Assembly: GCA_036960175.1 (NCBI GenBank)
Contig: JBALWH010000009.1
Coordinates: forward strand, 1 to 64,000
Length of the DNA stretch: 64,000 nt
Direction of reading: 5' to 3'
Origin: Motiliproteus sp036960175
GTDB lineage: Bacteria; Pseudomonadota; Gammaproteobacteria; Pseudomonadales; Balneatricaceae
The position numbers and the translations under genes are program-made. Of the stretch, positions 24,226 to 34,024 are shown piece after piece; the first letter of the stretch is position 1, and every line of letters starts with the position of its first letter. A model generated the notes under the pieces. That model was not told the DNA's origin and did no database searches. It saw nothing but the letters and a program-made list of their open reading frames with translations.

Positions 24226-25218
24226 ATGAAGTCGATCAGCGTATTGGCCTATCCTGGCTGTCAGCTGCTGGATGTATGCGGCCCATTACAGGTCTTTGCC
24301 AGTGCTAACAATCAGCTAGATAAGGCTGACTACAAAATAAGTATCAGTGCTGCCACAGCAGGTCCGTTTCTCACCAACTCTGGCATAACGCTCATCGCTG
24401 ACCAGGCTTTTGACGCTAGCGGTGTATACGATACCCTATTGATTGCCGGTGGTAGCGGCGTCTTTTCGCAGTTTCAGAACCACAAATTATTGGCAGATAT
24501 TAAGCAGCAATCGCAACTATGCCGCAGACTAGGATCAGTCTGTACCGGTGCCTTTTTATTAGCGGCTTGCGGTTTACTGGATAACCATCGTGCAGTAACC
24601 CACTGGCAACACTGCACCCAATTGCAACAGCAATATCCGCAGATCCAAGTAGAAGCCGATGCGCTCTATCTCTGCGACCAGGGCATCTACACCTCAGCCG
24701 GCGTAACCGCAGGCATCGATCTGGCACTAGCGTTGGTTGCCGAAGACCACGGCCATGAGCTTGCCAGCCAAGTCGCCAGGGAGCTCGTGGTCTTTATGCA
24801 TAGACCCGGTGGGCAAGCGCAATTCAGTGGCGCCCTCCAACAACAAACTACTCGCGCGCTGGCTGCCGGACCGGTAAGCAAATTACTGGAATACATACAT
24901 AACCATCCACGCGCCAATCTCAGCATTGAATATCTGGCTGAACATATCGGCCTCAGTTCCCGCCACCTGACACGCCTATTCCGACAACAACTGGGACAGA
25001 CAGCAGCAAGCTACATCGAAGAATACCGCTTAACCCTGGCTCAAGATCTTCTGGCAAGAACCTCACAGAAGCTAGAGAACATTGCCGACAACTGCGGTTT
25101 TACCAGCGCCGACCAGTTGCGTCGAGTGATGCAACGCAAGCGCCGCATCAGCCCGACTGAATACCGCCAACGCTTTGCCGAAAACCATGGCGCAGTGAAC
25201 ACAGGAACTGAGCAATGA
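24226..25218 (+). CDS. AraC-family regulator with DJ-1/PfpI-like sensor domain
   Basis: 330 residues from ATG 24226. The N-terminal 190 residues form a class-I glutamine-amidotransferase-like domain with the nucleophile elbow GSVCTGAFLLA; the C-terminal 100 residues hold two AraC helix-turn-helix motifs (IEYLAEHIGLSSRHLTRLF and NIADNCGFTSADQLRRVM). FtrA/GlxA-type regulators share this layout. The stop overlaps the start of the MFS gene, so it probably controls that transporter. Confidence 0.87.
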   Translation: MKSISVLAYPGCQLLDVCGPLQVFASANNQLDKADYKISISAATAGPFLTNSGITLIADQAFDASGVYDTLLIAGGSGVFSQFQNHKLLADIKQQSQLCRRLGSVCTGAFLLAACGLLDNHRAVTHWQHCTQLQQQYPQIQVEADALYLCDQGIYTSAGVTAGIDLALALVAEDHGHELASQVARELVVFMHRPGGQAQFSGALQQQTTRALAAGPVSKLLEYIHNHPRANLSIEYLAEHIGLSSRHLTRLFRQQLGQTAASYIEEYRLTLAQDLLARTSQKLENIADNCGFTSADQLRRVMQRKRRISPTEYRQRFAENHGAVNTGTEQ

Positions 25219-26402
25219 ATTTTAATGTCATCATTCTGTCTCTCTGTCAGGCCTTACTGGTTAGTGGCAATGTGTTACTGGTATCAGTCAATGCCCTGGT
25301 AGGCAGCGAGCTGTCATCAACCCCGGCACTGGTTACCTTACCTGTGGCGCTACAGTTTGTCGGACTCATGTGCGCCACCATCCCCGCATCCCTGATAATG
25401 GAAAAAATCGGCCGAAAGCGGGGCTTCTATCTGGGCGGTATTATTGGCATTATCGGAGCGATGGCCTGTGTGGTGGCTTTAAAGCAGCACAGTTTCTGGC
25501 AGTTTTGTATGGGTACCGCATTACTGGGAGTCGGAATCGGCTTTGGTAATCTGTATCGTTTTGCTGCGGTGGAAGTCTGTCACCCCGACTATAAAAGCCG
25601 CGCTATATCCATGACTTTGGCTGGAGGGGTACTTGCCGCCATCATCGGTCCCAATCTCGCCATATACAGCCGCCACTGGTTCAGCCAAGAACCGTTTATT
25701 GGCGCCTTTATAGGCCTGCTGGTGCTTTATGCTATCGCCCTAGTGTTAATCAGCAGAATCAGCATTCATGACTCTGAAATTCATAGTTCTGGTGATAGCG
25801 GCCGCCCTTTACTGGTGGTGCTGCTGCAACCAAAATTTTATGTCGCCGTTATTGCCGCCATGGTCAGTTATGGCGTCATGGGGTTAGTGATGACCGCCAC
25901 TCCCTTGGCAATGCACCATCACGGATTTCAGTTCGAAGATTCCTCCATGGTTATTCAGTGGCACGTGCTGGGGATGTTCGCACCTTCGTTTTTTACCGGA
26001 CGTCTAATCGACTACTTCGGAGTTGGCAAAATGTTGCTGATGGGTGGGGTACTGATTTTATTTTGTCTGCTTATCAATATCACCGGACAAACATACCAGC
26101 ACTTTTCTCTGGCACTACTACTGTTGGGAATTGGATGGAATTTCATGTTTATCAGCGCCACCCAATTAGTCACCCAATCTTATAGCCCTGCAGAAAAATC
26201 CAAAAGTCAGGCGATGAATGAATTTATGGTATTTAGTGTCGTCACCATGGCGGCGCTGGCTTCAGGATGGATGCAATTGACCCTGGGTTGGCTATGGCTA
26301 AACCTAGCCATGCTGCCCTTTGTGGTGGTGGCATTGTTGGTTATTGTCGCCAATTCTAAAGCGCTGAATTCAGATTTAATAATGGCACAACAGGCACCTT
26401 AA
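25215..26402 (+). CDS. Major facilitator superfamily transporter
   Basis: 395 residues with twelve hydrophobic helices and the MFS loop motif MEKIGRKRGFY between helices two and three. It overlaps the upstream AraC/DJ-1 regulator by 4 bp. The sequence resembles YfcJ/Bcr-like exporters in general, but the cargo cannot be told. It converges with the next gene, 8 bp apart. Confidence 0.8.
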   Translation: MNFNVIILSLCQALLVSGNVLLVSVNALVGSELSSTPALVTLPVALQFVGLMCATIPASLIMEKIGRKRGFYLGGIIGIIGAMACVVALKQHSFWQFCMGTALLGVGIGFGNLYRFAAVEVCHPDYKSRAISMTLAGGVLAAIIGPNLAIYSRHWFSQEPFIGAFIGLLVLYAIALVLISRISIHDSEIHSSGDSGRPLLVVLLQPKFYVAVIAAMVSYGVMGLVMTATPLAMHHHGFQFEDSSMVIQWHVLGMFAPSFFTGRLIDYFGVGKMLLMGGVLILFCLLINITGQTYQHFSLALLLLGIGWNFMFISATQLVTQSYSPAEKSKSQAMNEFMVFSVVTMAALASGWMQLTLGWLWLNLAMLPFVVVALLVIVANSKALNSDLIMAQQAP

Positions 26403-26410
26403 ATCGGTGA

Positions 26411-27085
26411 TTAATCAATCATATAGGGCGGCAGGTTATGACTAATGCCATTGCGCTGTTCAACGCCATAACGGATCAAGGTGCCCATCGACCGCACCCC
26501 CAGCGCCGCCATAATTCGTTGCCGCAGGGCGGCACCTCTGGCAGCGCTGATACCCAAAAACAGAGCACTGTCTTTAACACTCTTACCGATAAGCATCTGC
26601 TTTAGAAAGTCGCGATCCTCTGCTTCCATAGCATCAATCACCTGCGAAAACTTCACCTCTTGCGTCAAGGCTTTATGAGGATCATCTCGAAGCCGTTTGG
26701 ATAGATAACGCTGGCCGGCAGCTACAGTTAATAACGCCTCCTCCAGTTCAGAGATCAGATCATATTTAAGCAAAAATCCCCCGGCACCGGTAGCAAACAC
26801 CTCTTCCGGTTCAAGTAGCTCTTTGACAGTCAAAATAACGACCCCTATATCGGGTAACTCTTGCGAAATCACTCGACTTAAATCTAAACCATTCAGTCCC
26901 GGCATATTTACATCCACTAGGAACACATCCGGTTTCAATGCGCGAGCCATGGCTAATGCGGCAAGGCCATTTTCGGCTTCACCGACCAGTGATAAAGAGG
27001 GGTAGATTTTCAAGCGATTAGAAAGTGCTTGGCGGGCAAGTGCATTGTCGTCGACGAACGCGACGCGAATCCTATTCGATGTCAT
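26411..27085 (-). CDS. NarL-type orphan response regulator
   Basis: 224 residues from ATG 27085, which has AAGGAG upstream. Receiver domain with acidic pair VDDN and phospho-acceptor Asp in FLVDVNMPGLNG, switch residue in ILTVK, then a C-terminal helix-turn-helix of the LuxR kind in diverged form (VKDSALFLGISAARGAALRQRIMAALGV). No kinase gene lies nearby. Confidence 0.75.
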   Translation of the reverse strand: MTSNRIRVAFVDDNALARQALSNRLKIYPSLSLVGEAENGLAALAMARALKPDVFLVDVNMPGLNGLDLSRVISQELPDIGVVILTVKELLEPEEVFATGAGGFLLKYDLISELEEALLTVAAGQRYLSKRLRDDPHKALTQEVKFSQVIDAMEAEDRDFLKQMLIGKSVKDSALFLGISAARGAALRQRIMAALGVRSMGTLIRYGVEQRNGISHNLPPYMID

Positions 27086-27242
27086 TGTGCCGGCTCCTTG
27101 GCGTAGTTGTCGCTGATAAAACCCTGTAAGCAACAAAGTTGAAGACATTCCAATTGCTCACAAATACGGTTAAGGCGCTTTGATTTTAGTACAGATATAG
27201 CCATTCAGAAAGCGGTACGACCGTTTTCCAACAAACCAAACA

Positions 27243-27485
27243 TCATCGGTTGGCGGTTTTTAACCAGACAATTTCAGCACTAGACGGGTAACGTATCTGA
27301 TGAAGTTCATGCCTTTGTTTGGCTTGACCCAGAACAGCAGTGCGCTGACTTTCATCCATTTTTGACCAGCCAGTAATTTCACTAAGAGAGCGGAAACAAC
27401 CAAGACAGACATCCTCATCATTTAAACAACAATGCCGGACACAAGGGCTAGTAATGGTCGATTGAGAGCGTTTGTTCATCCCCAA
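27243..27485 (-). CDS. DUF1289 family small protein
   Basis: 80 residues with the cysteine pattern SPCVRHCCLNDEDVCLGCFRS followed by LSEITGWSKM, the hallmark of DUF1289. The four cysteines probably bind zinc or an Fe-S cluster. Function unknown. Confidence 0.85.
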   Translation of the reverse strand: MGMNKRSQSTITSPCVRHCCLNDEDVCLGCFRSLSEITGWSKMDESQRTAVLGQAKQRHELHQIRYPSSAEIVWLKTANR

Positions 27486-27558
27486 AAGCCTATTTTAGAA
27501 TGCTCCTTAAAAATATAGTCGGAGAAGTGAAGCGGTGCCGCTTTGCAGACTAATTAAT

Positions 27559-27747
27559 TCAGCGGGGAAACCACACGATGAGGAAGCCACTGAGCACTAC
27601 CAGTGCTGCAAACATCACATAGAACTGCTTGACCGACAACAGAGTTGTCTTCTTCTTTTTAAAATGTGAAGCCTTACCACAGTGCGGACACTGTTCGGCA
27701 CCATCGGAGATAGCGTTACCGCAATACAAACAATTAACCTGACTCAC
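27559..27747 (-). CDS. Zinc-ribbon protein with one membrane helix
   Basis: 62 residues. Two CxxC pairs (CLYCG and CPHCG) form an N-terminal zinc ribbon, followed by a lysine-rich linker and one C-terminal transmembrane helix (FYVMFAALVVLSGFLIVW). Small tail-anchored zinc-ribbon proteins of this shape are common and uncharacterised. Confidence 0.7.
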   Translation of the reverse strand: MSQVNCLYCGNAISDGAEQCPHCGKASHFKKKKTTLLSVKQFYVMFAALVVLSGFLIVWFPR

Positions 27748-27878
27748 TCTCGCTCCTCGATATGATTACTAGGCTCCATTATAACCCTAGCGTGAAAATT
27801 AACAGAGCAGGCATAGGAATAGAAATGAGTTGAATCAAGAATAAAGGAACCTGCCAAACAGCTACCTAGGTATAACTA

Positions 27879-28283
27879 TTAAGAACTGCCCCACATCACA
27901 AAACAGATCGGTAACGACAAGATCCAAGCCACAAAGGCCGCGTCACGTAACTGCCGGTATGTGCCCTGAGGCCCCATTCCGAACCCAAGTAGGTAACAGG
28001 ATACAAAAAGAACCAGAGAAACAAGTATGTACAGACGGGCGGATATGGCAAAGATCCCCAATAGCACTGGCAACCAGAGCAACATGTAGCCATAAGTGCG
28101 CCAGCGATCACCCCGGCTCGGCTCGCCATGTTCGCGGATATCCTGACGCTGCCTCCAAAGTGCAAAGATCAACAGAAAGGCCAACGACAGGAGGCCGTAT
28201 AGGGGTTCATCATCCTGCATAGTGGTGATCCAATGGAACGCAGAGCTACCAAATAAATCCATTTCAGTGAATACAAAAATCAT
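27879..28283 (-). CDS. Hypothetical membrane protein
   Basis: 134 residues with four hydrophobic helices (near residues 28-43, 65-82, 84-102 and 112-130) and a basic cytoplasmic loop (RQRQDIREHGEPSRGDRWR). No family recognised. It precedes rraA on the opposite side of its terminator region; cotranscription with rraA is possible. Confidence 0.5.
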   Translation of the reverse strand: MIFVFTEMDLFGSSAFHWITTMQDDEPLYGLLSLAFLLIFALWRQRQDIREHGEPSRGDRWRTYGYMLLWLPVLLGIFAISARLYILVSLVLFVSCYLLGFGMGPQGTYRQLRDAAFVAWILSLPICFVMWGSS

Positions 28284-28337
28284 TCACACGCAAGTCCTGG
28301 GCTGGGAACAGGCCCCAGCCACAAAGGATATTCTTGA

Positions 28338-28823
28338 TTAGGTCAGTGATAGCGGCTGTGGAGACACCAGTAGGCCGTTGTTATCCGCATAAAGATAATC
28401 ACCCGGGCGAAACGTCACACCGCCAAAGGTTACCGCTACATTAAGATCTCCCAAACCGCGCTTGTCGGTTTTCATAGGATGGGTACCTAGAGCTTGGACG
28501 CCGATATCGGTGGCTCCGATGGCATTAACATCACGAAGACAGCCGTTGATAACAATACCTTCCCAGCCATTTTCGGCGGCTTTCTCCGCCAGCATATCGC
28601 CCAGCATAGCACGGCGCATAGATCCACCACCGTCGATGACTAGGACCTTACCCTTGCCCGGCAGAGCAACCTGCTCGCGCACTAACGAGTTATCCTCAAA
28701 GGCCTTGATAGTGACAATCTCACCGCCAAACACTTCCCGGCCGCCGAAATTTCCGAACATCGGTTCTACCACTTGAACCAGCTCAGGGAACTGGTCACAT
28801 AGATCAGGTAACAGATCTTGCAC
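28338..28823 (-). CDS. rraA: Regulator of ribonuclease E activity RraA
   Basis: 161 residues, the same length as the E. coli protein. The family core is clear: VLVIDGGGSMRRAMLGDMLAE, then INGCLRDVNAIGATDIGVQA, then FGGVTFRPGDYLYADNNG. RraA trimers bind RNase E and inhibit its action on selected transcripts; proteins of this fold are sometimes annotated as aldolases. The 185 bp to the ppsA end are empty. Confidence 0.92.
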   Translation of the reverse strand: MQDLLPDLCDQFPELVQVVEPMFGNFGGREVFGGEIVTIKAFEDNSLVREQVALPGKGKVLVIDGGGSMRRAMLGDMLAEKAAENGWEGIVINGCLRDVNAIGATDIGVQALGTHPMKTDKRGLGDLNVAVTFGGVTFRPGDYLYADNNGLLVSPQPLSLT

Positions 28824-29008
28824 GATTAATATCTCCTATCAGTTTAGTCTCTTTAACCGAGATGCAGTTATCGGTCACAACGCTTTAAAATACCCTGTAG
28901 TTCTTTGTTATATATACTCATTCATCGCTGGAAATGATGCCCCTAACTATGAATTCTAGCTCTTGAACTTAGGTGGTGTTCATCGATTTATTCGTCACCG
29001 AGCTAGTG

Positions 29009-31384
29009 CTAGTGTTTATGTTCGCCCTGGGCAAGGAAAAACCAGGTATCCAATACCGAATCTGGATTCAGACTCAGACTATCCACCCCCTGCTCCATCA
29101 ACCATTGAGCAAAATCGGGGTAATCCGAAGGACCCTGACCACAGATACCGACATATTTGTTGGCTCGCTTACAGGCCTGAATGGCCATAGCCAGCAAGGA
29201 TTTCACCGCCTCATCACGCTCATCGAACAGGTGCGCTACTACACCGGAATCACGATCAAGACCGAGGGTTAACTGGGTCAGGTCATTTGATCCGATGGAG
29301 AAGCCATCGAAATATTGCAGAAACTGATCAGCCAGTAAGGCATTGGAGGGTAACTCACACATCATGATCAGCTTGAGTCCATTCTCACCCCGTTTCAGAC
29401 CATTGGCCTCTAGCAACTCCACCACTTGCTTGGCTTCACCCAGAGTACGTACAAAGGGGACCATCAGCTGCACATTGGTATAGCCCATCTCATCACGGAC
29501 CTTTTTCAGTGCCCGGCATTCCAGTTCAAAACATTCGCGGAACGATTCAGAGATATAACGCGAGGCACCACGAAAACCCAACATTGGGTTTTCTTCATTG
29601 AGCTCATACTGACGGCCACCGATAAGGTTGCTGTATTCATTGGATTTGAAATCTGACAACCGCACGATAACCGGCTTATTAGCAAAGGCGGCGGCGAGTG
29701 TTGCCACGCCTTCCACCAGCTTTTCAATATAGAATTTTTCTGGTGAGGCGTAGCCAGCAGAACGTAAGCCAATGGCGCGGCGAATTTCTGGAGATTGATC
29801 CTGATGATGGATCAGGGCTTTCGGATGCACACCGATCATGCGGGTAATAATAAACTCGAGCCGCGCTAAGCCAACACCGGCATTGGGTAACGCCTGGAAA
29901 TCAAAAGCCCTATCCGGATTGGCAACATTCATCATCATTTTAAACGGCAATGTCGGCATCGCATCGACACGACTACTGTGATGTTCGAAATCCAGACGCC
30001 CTTGATAACAAAAACCAATATCGCCTTCGGCACAAGAAACGGTTACCAACTCCCCTTCTTTCAATACATCGGTGGCATCGCCACAGCCAACAATGGCAGG
30101 GATACCCAACTCACGGGCAATAATTGCCGCGTGGCAGGTACGGCCACCACGGTTGGTCACTATGCCGGATAAACGTCGCATAACCGGCTCCCACTCAGGA
30201 TCGGTCATATCCGAAACTAATACATCTCCCGGCTGAATATCGTTAAGTTCATCCCTATTTCTAACGACTCGCACTACGCCACTGCCAATTTTCTGGCCGA
30301 CGCTACGGCCTTCGGTGAGCACCCGACCGGTTTCCTTCAGCAGGTAGCGTTCGACGACTCTGGAACTGTTACCACTTTTACCATGCTCAGGCCGTGCTTG
30401 CAGGATATAAAGCTGGCCATCATCCCCGTCCTTGGCCCATTCAATCTCCATGGCACTATCAAAATGATTTTCAATGGCTTGCCCCAACCGCGCCAACTGC
30501 ATCACTTCCTGATCATTGAGACAGAAACTGGAGCGTTCTTCGACACTGGATTTCACCGTGGTGACTGAATCACCCACGCTATGTTGGTCGCTGTGCACCA
30601 TCTTGATAGTTTTACTACCTAAGCTGCGGCTCAGAATGGCCGCCTTACCAGCCGCTAACGCTGGTTTGCTAACATAGAATTCATCGGGATTGACACGCCC
30701 CTGGATGACCGGCTCAGCCAGTCCATAAACGGCATTAATAAAGATAAGATCGCGGAAGCCTGAGTCCTTATCCAGAGTATATAGCACCCCGCTAGAACCC
30801 GTTTCACTGCGAATCATGCGCTGAATACCCGCAGACAAGGTCACATCGCCATGGGGAATACTGCGGTGAACCCGATAAGCGATGGCGCGATCATTGAACA
30901 ATGAGGCGAACACCTGCTTAATCGCCTGTTTGACGTTATCTAGGCCGGATATATTTAGAAAAGTCTCTTGTTGACCCGCGAAACTTGCCTCCGGTAAATC
31001 TTCGGCCATAGCCGACGAGCGCACCGCCACCGGCGTTTCCACCCCCAGTCCAGGTAATGATGCCAGGGCATCACTAATGGCCAACTCCAGTTCTGCCTGA
31101 AAGGGTGTTTCCAAAATCCACTGACGAATGCAGGATCCCGCCTGTGAGAGACTGTGCAGATCTTCTACATCCAGTGCACCCAGCAGTTTATTAATACGAC
31201 TATCCAGACCACTCTGGGACAGAAAATCCCGGTAGGCGGCAGTCGTAGTAGCAAAGCCTGCGGGTACCCTGACGCCGGCAGCAGCCAGATGCCTGAGCAT
31301 CTCGCCATGATGAGCATTTTTAGCACCGACCTGTTCCAGGTCTTCCATACCAAGCTTTTCGAACTCTAGAATGTAGCTGTCCAA
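29009..31384 (-). CDS. ppsA: Phosphoenolpyruvate synthase
   Basis: 791 residues covering the three domains of the enzyme: N-terminal ATP-grasp (VRSSAMAEDLPEASFAGQQ), central phosphohistidine domain with GGRTCHAAIIARELGIPA (catalytic His about residue 420), and C-terminal PEP-binding barrel (SIGSNDLTQLTLGLDRD). It converts pyruvate, ATP and water to phosphoenolpyruvate, AMP and phosphate, the first step of gluconeogenesis from three-carbon acids. It is transcribed divergently from its own regulator ppsR. Confidence 0.95.
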   Translation of the reverse strand: MDSYILEFEKLGMEDLEQVGAKNAHHGEMLRHLAAAGVRVPAGFATTTAAYRDFLSQSGLDSRINKLLGALDVEDLHSLSQAGSCIRQWILETPFQAELELAISDALASLPGLGVETPVAVRSSAMAEDLPEASFAGQQETFLNISGLDNVKQAIKQVFASLFNDRAIAYRVHRSIPHGDVTLSAGIQRMIRSETGSSGVLYTLDKDSGFRDLIFINAVYGLAEPVIQGRVNPDEFYVSKPALAAGKAAILSRSLGSKTIKMVHSDQHSVGDSVTTVKSSVEERSSFCLNDQEVMQLARLGQAIENHFDSAMEIEWAKDGDDGQLYILQARPEHGKSGNSSRVVERYLLKETGRVLTEGRSVGQKIGSGVVRVVRNRDELNDIQPGDVLVSDMTDPEWEPVMRRLSGIVTNRGGRTCHAAIIARELGIPAIVGCGDATDVLKEGELVTVSCAEGDIGFCYQGRLDFEHHSSRVDAMPTLPFKMMMNVANPDRAFDFQALPNAGVGLARLEFIITRMIGVHPKALIHHQDQSPEIRRAIGLRSAGYASPEKFYIEKLVEGVATLAAAFANKPVIVRLSDFKSNEYSNLIGGRQYELNEENPMLGFRGASRYISESFRECFELECRALKKVRDEMGYTNVQLMVPFVRTLGEAKQVVELLEANGLKRGENGLKLIMMCELPSNALLADQFLQYFDGFSIGSNDLTQLTLGLDRDSGVVAHLFDERDEAVKSLLAMAIQACKRANKYVGICGQGPSDYPDFAQWLMEQGVDSLSLNPDSVLDTWFFLAQGEHKH

Positions 31385-31556
31385 TCCTTTTCCTCATCTC
31401 GGATGCTGGCCCATAAAGTCGGCCATTATACTACTTCACGAAGACTCTTCGTGGTAAATATAACCAGCCACATAAAACTTACCGAAGCGGTCCTTAACCT
31501 GTAACAATAACCTAGCAACACTAACCTAACGAGAACACCGGAGCTAAGGAACACCC

Positions 31557-32375
31557 ATGCAACGCACCGCCTTTTTTATCTCTGATGGTACCGGCATAAC
31601 GGCAGTGGCTCTGGGTCGCAGTTTACTGGCCCAGTTTAACGATATTGATTTTGAGCGAGTAACATTGCCCTATATCGATACCCAGGAAAAAGCCCAAAAA
31701 GCGGTGAAGCAGATTAACCTCAATGCCCAAGAGCAAGGGCAAAAACCGGTGGTTATCTATACCCTGGCGAAAGAAAACCTGAGAAAAATCCTCAAAGAAT
31801 CTGATGCCCTGACCATCGACGTATTCAGCTCGTTAATGCCAACACTGGAGAAAGGCTTAGGCGCCAAACCGGAAAATGCCACCGGTCATTCTCGCTCGCA
31901 ACTGCGCAGCAGTATGAGCAAAGAGCGAGTAAAAGCGGTTAATTTTGCTCTGGAGAACGACGACGGTGCCTCTGCCAAGGGCTATCAGCAGGCCGATATT
32001 ATATTGGTGGGGGTGTCCCGCACGGGCAAAACACCGACGAGCCTCTATCTTGCGCTTCAGTTTGGCATACTGGCCGCTAACTACCCTCTGACCGAAGACG
32101 ATCTGGATGAGACCCGGTTACCAAGACTGCTGCAACCCTATCGCGATAAATTATTCGGCCTCACTCTCGAGCCTGAGCTATTAAGTGCAATCCGCAGCGA
32201 ACGACGCCCGGATAGTCCCTATGCCAGTATGCGCAGATGCCTGAATGAAGTGCAGGATGCCGAGGCCATGTTTAATCTCAACCGCATCGAATTTATAGAC
32301 GCTAGTAGTCTGTCTATTGAGGAAGTCTCGACCCGCATCATTGCCGAAGCCGGGTTAAGACGACGTTTTAAATAA
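31557..32375 (+). CDS. ppsR: PEP synthase regulatory protein (bifunctional kinase/phosphorylase)
   Basis: 272 residues of the DUF299 family, with FFISDGTGITA at the start and the P-loop-like GVSRTGKTPTSLYLA near residue 155. It phosphorylates a threonine of PpsA using ADP to switch it off and removes the phosphate with inorganic phosphate. The divergent arrangement with ppsA (172 bp between) is the conserved one. Confidence 0.94.
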   Translation: MQRTAFFISDGTGITAVALGRSLLAQFNDIDFERVTLPYIDTQEKAQKAVKQINLNAQEQGQKPVVIYTLAKENLRKILKESDALTIDVFSSLMPTLEKGLGAKPENATGHSRSQLRSSMSKERVKAVNFALENDDGASAKGYQQADIILVGVSRTGKTPTSLYLALQFGILAANYPLTEDDLDETRLPRLLQPYRDKLFGLTLEPELLSAIRSERRPDSPYASMRRCLNEVQDAEAMFNLNRIEFIDASSLSIEEVSTRIIAEAGLRRRFK

Positions 32376-32444
32376 GCTAATCTATTAGAAACCAAAACCC
32401 CGATTAATTTAGCGGCTACCACAAGCCCGTTAAGGACAACAATC

Positions 32445-33359
32445 ATGCGCCACGCTCTTATCAGACTGCTAATCCCGCTGTTGTTGCTTGTTTCCTATTC
32501 CAGCCAGGCAGATCAGTACCAAACCCCTTATTTATGGCGAGTTGTAGCGCCGGGCATCGAGGGCCAATCATCTTACCTGTTCGGTACCATCCACAGCGCC
32601 CATCCTGAGTTAAATCGCTTGCCAGATGTTGTCGTCAGTAGTTTCCAACAGGCTGATGCTTTCTATGGCGAGCTGGATATGAGCCCAACCGCAATGCTGC
32701 TGGCAGCCCAGACGTTTATTATCGCCGATGGCGGATCATTACTCAGCACCCTATCCCCTCAACGTCAGGCACGTATCAATCGCGTATTAGCCAATATTCA
32801 TCCTGACCTGTCATTGACTGCCATGGCTCAACTCAAGTTATGGGCGTTAACCGCCACCTTACCGCTGTTGGAAGATCAGGTCCGACATGGCAGTCAGATA
32901 GCCATGGATATGCGCTTATATCAACAGGCGCAGCAAAACGGTAAACAAGTCGGCGGGCTGGAAACCATCGATGAACAAGCCGATGTCTTCGAGTCATTTA
33001 ATGAGCAGGATAATCTGACGATGCTTGATTCCACCCTCGAATACATAGAGAAGGCACAGCTACAGCAACGCCCTATTATGGAAGAAACCTATCAAGCCTA
33101 CGCTACCGGCGATCCAACAACCTTTGACCGGTTATTGAAACAACAGATGTCATTACCGCAACCTCTGCTGGATGATTTGCTGGATCGACTGCTGGCTGAT
33201 CGCAACCAACGCATGGCAGAACGTATCCACAAGCTGTTGCAAGACCAACCCCGAACAAGCTTCTTCTTTGCTGTCGGAGCCGCTCATTACAGCGAAGACG
33301 AGGGTATACAGAAATTGTTAGCTGAATATGGCTATCGGGTCAGCCGAGTTAAGCCGTAG
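32445..33359 (+). CDS. TraB/GumN family protein
   Basis: 304 residues with a signal peptide (LIRLLIPLLLLVSYSSQA). The family motifs SSYLFGTIHSAHPE near the start and FFAVGAAHYSEDEGI near the end are present; these GxxH motifs are thought to bind metal in a Tiki-like protease fold. The product should be periplasmic. It follows ppsR by 70 bp. Confidence 0.82.
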   Translation: MRHALIRLLIPLLLLVSYSSQADQYQTPYLWRVVAPGIEGQSSYLFGTIHSAHPELNRLPDVVVSSFQQADAFYGELDMSPTAMLLAAQTFIIADGGSLLSTLSPQRQARINRVLANIHPDLSLTAMAQLKLWALTATLPLLEDQVRHGSQIAMDMRLYQQAQQNGKQVGGLETIDEQADVFESFNEQDNLTMLDSTLEYIEKAQLQQRPIMEETYQAYATGDPTTFDRLLKQQMSLPQPLLDDLLDRLLADRNQRMAERIHKLLQDQPRTSFFFAVGAAHYSEDEGIQKLLAEYGYRVSRVKP

Positions 33360-33407
33360 TTGTCACGGCCGCCGATAACCTAGACGGTTAGGGGAAATTG
33401 AAAGCTC

Positions 33408-33584
33408 TCAATAGACAACTTGATAAAGAGTCCACAGGCCAAGAGCAGGAACATTCATCAATAGCCCCATCATTCCGATGATGACGTGAGGATGCTTTTC
33501 AGAAAACAACCAAAAATCGTAGTACATTCGCTTTCTTCCGAAAGGGTGACGTATGCGTTTCATCTGTTTCCTGACCATATCCAT
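33408..33584 (-). CDS. Possible 58-residue membrane protein
   Basis: ATG 33584 to TGA 33408 on the minus strand. A basic N-terminus (MDMVRKQMKRIRHPFGRKRM) leads to a hydrophobic helix (VIIGMMGLLMNVPALGLW), a sensible layout for a single-pass inner-membrane protein. A second ATG lies two codons in. The ribosome-binding site is weak. The rest of this interval (33360-34024), AT-rich and without motifs, shows nothing else. Confidence 0.4.
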   Translation of the reverse strand: MDMVRKQMKRIRHPFGRKRMYYDFWLFSEKHPHVIIGMMGLLMNVPALGLWTLYQVVY

Positions 33585-34024
33585 TGATCTCTATACCCCG
33601 AATGCAACTATCAACCCCAGTAGGCAAGTTAACTAGTCCCTGGCAGTCGAGGGCCTTTAATCCTGATTACACGTATAAAAGACAAAAAAAATACCGCTCA
33701 ATTTCAAAGTTAGTCAATGGGCATTTTTTTAGAGGGGATAGCATCAGCTAGTTTGATACAGATAAACTAACCGGCGAGAAAAGGAAAATCCTACAGCATC
33801 TTGCTTAACAACCATCCTTGCATGTCACTTCAGATAATTATTCTATTAACCATGTCACGACAACAGCTAAATAACATACTTTTAACATGGCTTATTATAG
33901 TATCAAATTCCGCATCGCACAAAGCACTTCTTCGACTAAATATAAGTAGATTAAGATCTAATTAGCATATGAATAATCGCAGTTATTGATGAATGCCATT
34001 TCCTCTAAAAGTGTGGGATAACAG

